DNA of 64,000 nt, taken from contig JAUCBJ010008689.1 of the NCBI GenBank assembly GCA_032718475.1, positions 1 to 64,000 of the forward strand. Reading direction: 5' to 3'. A program made the translations under genes and the position numbers. Numbering within the stretch: the stretch's first letter is position 1; each line of letters opens with the position of its first letter. The notes under the pieces are model-generated. The model was not told the DNA's origin. It ran no database searches and worked only from the letters and a program-made list of their open reading frames with translations. Below are positions 60,765 to 64,000 of the stretch, piece after piece. Source of the DNA: Nemertoderma westbladi (Eukaryota > Xenacoelomorpha > Nemertodermatida > Nemertodermatidae).

Positions 60765-61999
60765 TACTACTACTACTACTAGGATCGGCATGCTGCATTG
60801 CAGCTGCATTTTTAAGAATGCTGTGCCGGCTTGTCAACAAAATTGCACCGCCACAACTCCCTATCACCCATGACATTTGCTAGATCATCCGCATCTTTAA
60901 GGCCAGTGTCCTTTAAGATGCGTCTCAAGAAAGTCATGGGCTGTCCACCATGCTTATTCACTCCATGAGGCTGCCAAAGTACAAGATTATGCACTGGCTG
61001 GTCCTCACGGCGAAAGCAATGTCCTGCAAAGCGGAGGCGGTTTTGTTCTAGTGTCAAGCTTGGGGGAACCAATGAGACACCTCCAATGTTATATAGTGTC
61101 TGGTTGGAGATGTGTGCATTGTACTTGACACAATGAACCCGGCGTAGCATTCTTGTGAATGTGCCATCCAGAGATTTGGTGTCCTCAGCAGTTAGAGCCC
61201 AGCATGGACTCCCATAGAGGAGTACTGGAACTACTGCTGCTCTAAATAATCGGACCTTAAGTTTCCGATTAATTCTCGGTGACTTCCAAATCCTGGAAAG
61301 CCTATTTAAGGCTGCCCATGCCTTTCCCTTACGTATTCGAAGGTCCTCACCTGACTTCCGGATCCATGATCCCAGGTAACAGAAGTCGTCCACATGCTCA
61401 AGCATACCATCCTTTGAGCTTATGCTCATCCGATCAGAGACTTGCTGAGGACTTTCAAAGTTAACGGTCAGAATTTTGGTCTTTCTGGAGTTAATAAAAA
61501 GACCAACACTAGAAGCAGCATGTTCTAATGAGCTGAGGAGCCGTTGGGCTCCCTCTAATGATTCTGAGAGTACTCCTAAGTCATCAGCAAAGTCTAGATC
61601 AGTTAGGTACTTGGCAGGATTTCCTCGACTTCTGGAGCCAGTAGGTGGAGTTATCATCACCCCATCATCATTATGATGATCTAAGGACATGCGTAGAACA
61701 TAGTCAACCACAATAATGAACAAGAATGGTGCAAGTGTGTCTCCTTGGAGGACGCCCCATAACACTTCAAATGGTTCTGTGTCACCGTCAACAGTAGACA
61801 CAAATGTTGTCGAACCATCGTATACTGATCTGATTGCTGCAATAATTTCATCAGGAATCCCATATAATGAAAGTATGATGAACATACGTGAGCGAGAGAC
61901 TGAATCAAAGGCCTTGAAGAAGTCAACAAAGATAACAGCCAGATGCCTGTCTTTCTTTTTTGATAATTCTTCAATTATCCTTCTAAGTGCCAAAATGGG
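60765..61999 (-). mobile_element. 5'-truncated LINE with open reverse transcriptase frame
   Basis: A LINE on the - strand is inserted into the satellite, which has TCTATCTATGGGGTA on both sides. The frame is open from the truncation point (about 61996) to TAA at 60812, about 393 residues. It holds FVDFFKAFDS (motif A), GVLQGDTLAPFLF, DLDFADDLGVLSE (catalytic FADD), the thumb region (CYLGSWIRKSG) and a C-terminal segment (RLRFAGHCFRRED). Endonuclease and the N-terminal part of the reverse transcriptase are lost. The 3' end is CAGCTGCAATGCAGC, then CATGCCGATCC and (TAG)n. The absence of stops implies a young insertion. I do not assign the clade. Confidence 0.93.
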
Positions 62000-62002
62000 C
62001 CA

Positions 62003-62262
62003 AAAATCTATCTATGGGGTAGTACATTGGCACCCTACTTTAGACCTAAGTTTCCATAGTACACTCTATCTATGGAGTGGTACATTAGCACCCTACTTTA
62101 GACCTAAGTTTCTATAGTACACCCTATCTGTGGGGTGGTACGTCAGTGCCCTACTTAGACCTAAGTTTCTATAGTACACTCTATCTATGGGGTAGTACAC
62201 CCTACTTTAGACCTAAGTTTCCATAGTACACTCTCTATGGGTTGGTACAGAAGGTACCCTAC
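62003..62262. repeat. Satellite continuation beyond the LINE
   Basis: The same 21/58-bp units as 58540-60764 continue with more changes (CTATCTGTGG, CTCTCTATGGGTTGG) up to the array end. Confidence 0.93.
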
Positions 62263-62990
62263 TTAGACCTAAATATTATGTATGTTAATACTCTTCAAGC
62301 TTAAGTAATATTTATTTTCTCGTCGGTAGGGTGTATCGCCCCCATTCCCACCCCTCAGTCCAACGTATTGGACGACTCATTAACCTAAGGGCGATTCTTC
62401 CAGCAGGCAACTCTCCCACTGTCCCCCAATAGGTCCTCTTATCCTTCGCCCTATTCTTCACGTCGATTCTAAATCCCTCGGATCTGACCTCCCACTCCTC
62501 TCCAGTTTCAGATCCGACCTTCCCGTTACCTCATATAATTCGTCATGTTTTTCCTTTTGGCGGCAAAATGCCACCCTTCATCTCATCATCACTGGTATAT
62601 TCCACCTTTGCTGGCCTTCCCCTCAATATGTGCGCCGGCGTTAAAGCCCCCAATGACCCTTGGTTATCATTCGGTACGCATAATGGTTAACCATTTAATG
62701 CCCCCTCGCACTCTGCCAGCCCTGCGTCCGACACACCTCTTCCAACAACCCTTTTACCATCATCCTCCTATCTTTCTTCCTCTTTTCTTCTTCTTATTGG
62801 ATCGGAATCGGTGGGACATTCGGGAGGATTGTTGGTTGACCAAGAAAAGAACTAAAGTGGGATTCTAGGGTATCAGCATTTATTTGGTTTGCGTTTTTTC
62901 TGAAAACACCAGGGGTTTAGTTCCGAATTGAATGCGAGTTCCATTAGACAATTCTCCTCGTAGGTTTCGCGTTTAATCGTTATTAGATTT
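62263..62990. other. MCM2 intron, no feature recognised
   Basis: A C/T-rich stretch lies at 62340-62760. I looked for the next MCM2 exon (expected to start with a basic KVxxGRxPR-like segment) and did not find it. Confidence 0.5.
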
Positions 62991-63480
62991 TTATATTGTT
63001 TCCTTGTAGACCAATATGATTGTTTTTCTGGTTCGGAAATTTGGACGTGAGATTCCTTTAGGTACAGTAGAGGCAGTGACTGCAGTCGCTAGGAGGTCAG
63101 TAGCTTTATCAATATCCCTTCTTAATAAGGCCTCAAATTCCGTTACGTTTAGGAAAGAGACAAAAGTTTCTGGGACTAGTTTGCGAGACAGTTTAGGTTT
63201 ATTGCCGGTTGTTCGAGAATCCCTAGCATTGGGAGGGATATCCACTTGAATCGACACTGGCGGTGCTTTCTGAGTGCACAACTTTGTACAATTGCAACAG
63301 GGGTGGTCTGAGGCGCCCTGCCCGGATACTTAACGAATAATAAATCTATAACACTCTCTCCCTGTGGAAAAATATATGTAGGAATATCTGGAAGGATCAA
63401 TTATATCATCTCGGTTTTTTAGTCACAAACGATATGGCTTACACCTTCTTCGCGTAAATAATCCATTACGTGTCCCGAGT
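62991..63480 (-). pseudogene. LINE endonuclease-domain remnant
   Basis: The - strand reads VMDYLREEGVSHIV, then DIPTYIFPQGESVIDLLFV, which matches the late part of the apurinic-type endonuclease of LINEs (NxPTYI-x-G-SxIDLVF). A segment around RKHRQCRFKW stands where the SDHxPV motif usually is. After a frame change near 63240 a linker follows (NKPKLSRKLVPETFVSFLNV to ISRPNFRTRK). Stops near 63400-63420 break it. The reverse transcriptase that should come next is absent. Confidence 0.65.
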
Positions 63481-64000
63481 CGTAGATGTGTCAAGACGCC
63501 CAATATGGACATGGGCTAGTCCATTGTTTGGATTTTCTCGAGGGGTCGCTGCGCGTAGGGGGCCCCCGGATTTGCGGCCCGTATCTAGTGGGTGCCTCGG
63601 TACTGATGACATGCGAGCAGCAGTGCGTTGTTGTGACATTGTTCTTTCCAGAATCATTAACGCCACTCAGCAACTAATACTACCTATTAATAGTACAGTA
63701 ATGGATGCTTCCTGGTGGGTAGTCATTCAACTTGACAAAACGTCCTATGTTTCAGTTATGTAATTAGTTTTGTTCGACTTACCACCATAAGTAAAAAGTT
63801 AGCAAGTTTTACCACCCGTAGCCTTAACTTAGGACAACTGAAAATTTGCAAATAACTATTTTACACTGTTATTTGCTAATAAACTTTATCACTAATCCTT
63901 TGGTAGAAAGGAGGGAAATTCAATTTTATACCCGATTCACTCAAAACGTAAATTTTGAGAAGATTTCACTCAGGACGTTTTACCACCACCCGCCCCACGA
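63481..64000. other. Window end, no gene recognised
   Basis: A more GC-rich part lies at 63520-63660. Short open frames on both strands show no recognisable family. It is probably still MCM2 intron or LINE-derived. Confidence 0.4.

Noticed and set aside
62263-62990. Second MCM2 exon after the satellite
   Set aside because: No frame shows the expected continuation of the N-terminal domain or Walker motifs of MCM proteins.

Overview
This window looks like nuclear DNA of an animal. It carries spliced genes with GT-AG introns, an animal-type tyrosyl-tRNA synthetase and MCM2, a basic helix-loop-helix (bHLH) leucine-zipper transcription factor, remnants of several non-LTR retrotransposons (LINEs) and a BEL/Pao LTR element, and no operon-like gene packing. 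The abundant GTACCGGTAC and TAGGCCTAC words in the unique DNA resemble genomes of marine invertebrates, perhaps echinoderms or relatives. That is an impression, not a proof.

Three host genes can be supported. (1) A large bHLH-zipper factor on the + strand is assembled here from three exons: 12058-15394, 19245-19421 and 25082-25242. (2) A full-length, uninterrupted tyrosyl-tRNA synthetase (YARS1) lies on the - strand at 53942-52359. (3) The long first coding exon of MCM2 is on the + strand at 57237-58335; the rest of MCM2 is not visible before the window ends. These genes do not form a functional cluster.

By layout, 1-9 kb is repeat land: a foldback element built of GGTCGACC palindromes, a decayed BEL/Pao integrase end with a likely 3' LTR, a 31-bp array of GC-box/TATA-like units and a CRE/CCAAT cluster. 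12-26 kb is the bHLH gene; its second intron is occupied by a 4.8 kb array of a 19-bp unit copied from the gene's own exon-intron junction, so it holds roughly 250 consensus-like 5' splice sites. 26-34 kb is a chain of unrelated minisatellites around a decayed transposon-like coding remnant. 37.4-42 kb is a very uniform 45-bp satellite of about 101 copies. 42.3-48.5 kb holds four complete copies and one fragment of a 1.25-1.27 kb inverted-repeat element that carries X-box (RFX-type) palindromes about every 150 bp. 48.5-52.3 kb has LINE fragments and more minisatellites, then come YARS1 and MCM2. The visible MCM2 intron is filled by a 21/58-bp array into which a 5'-truncated LINE with an open reverse transcriptase frame has inserted.

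Roughly 21 kb (about one third) is tandem repeat, with at least fifteen different units. The most interesting signals are the splice-donor array inside the bHLH gene and the X-box-bearing transposon family.
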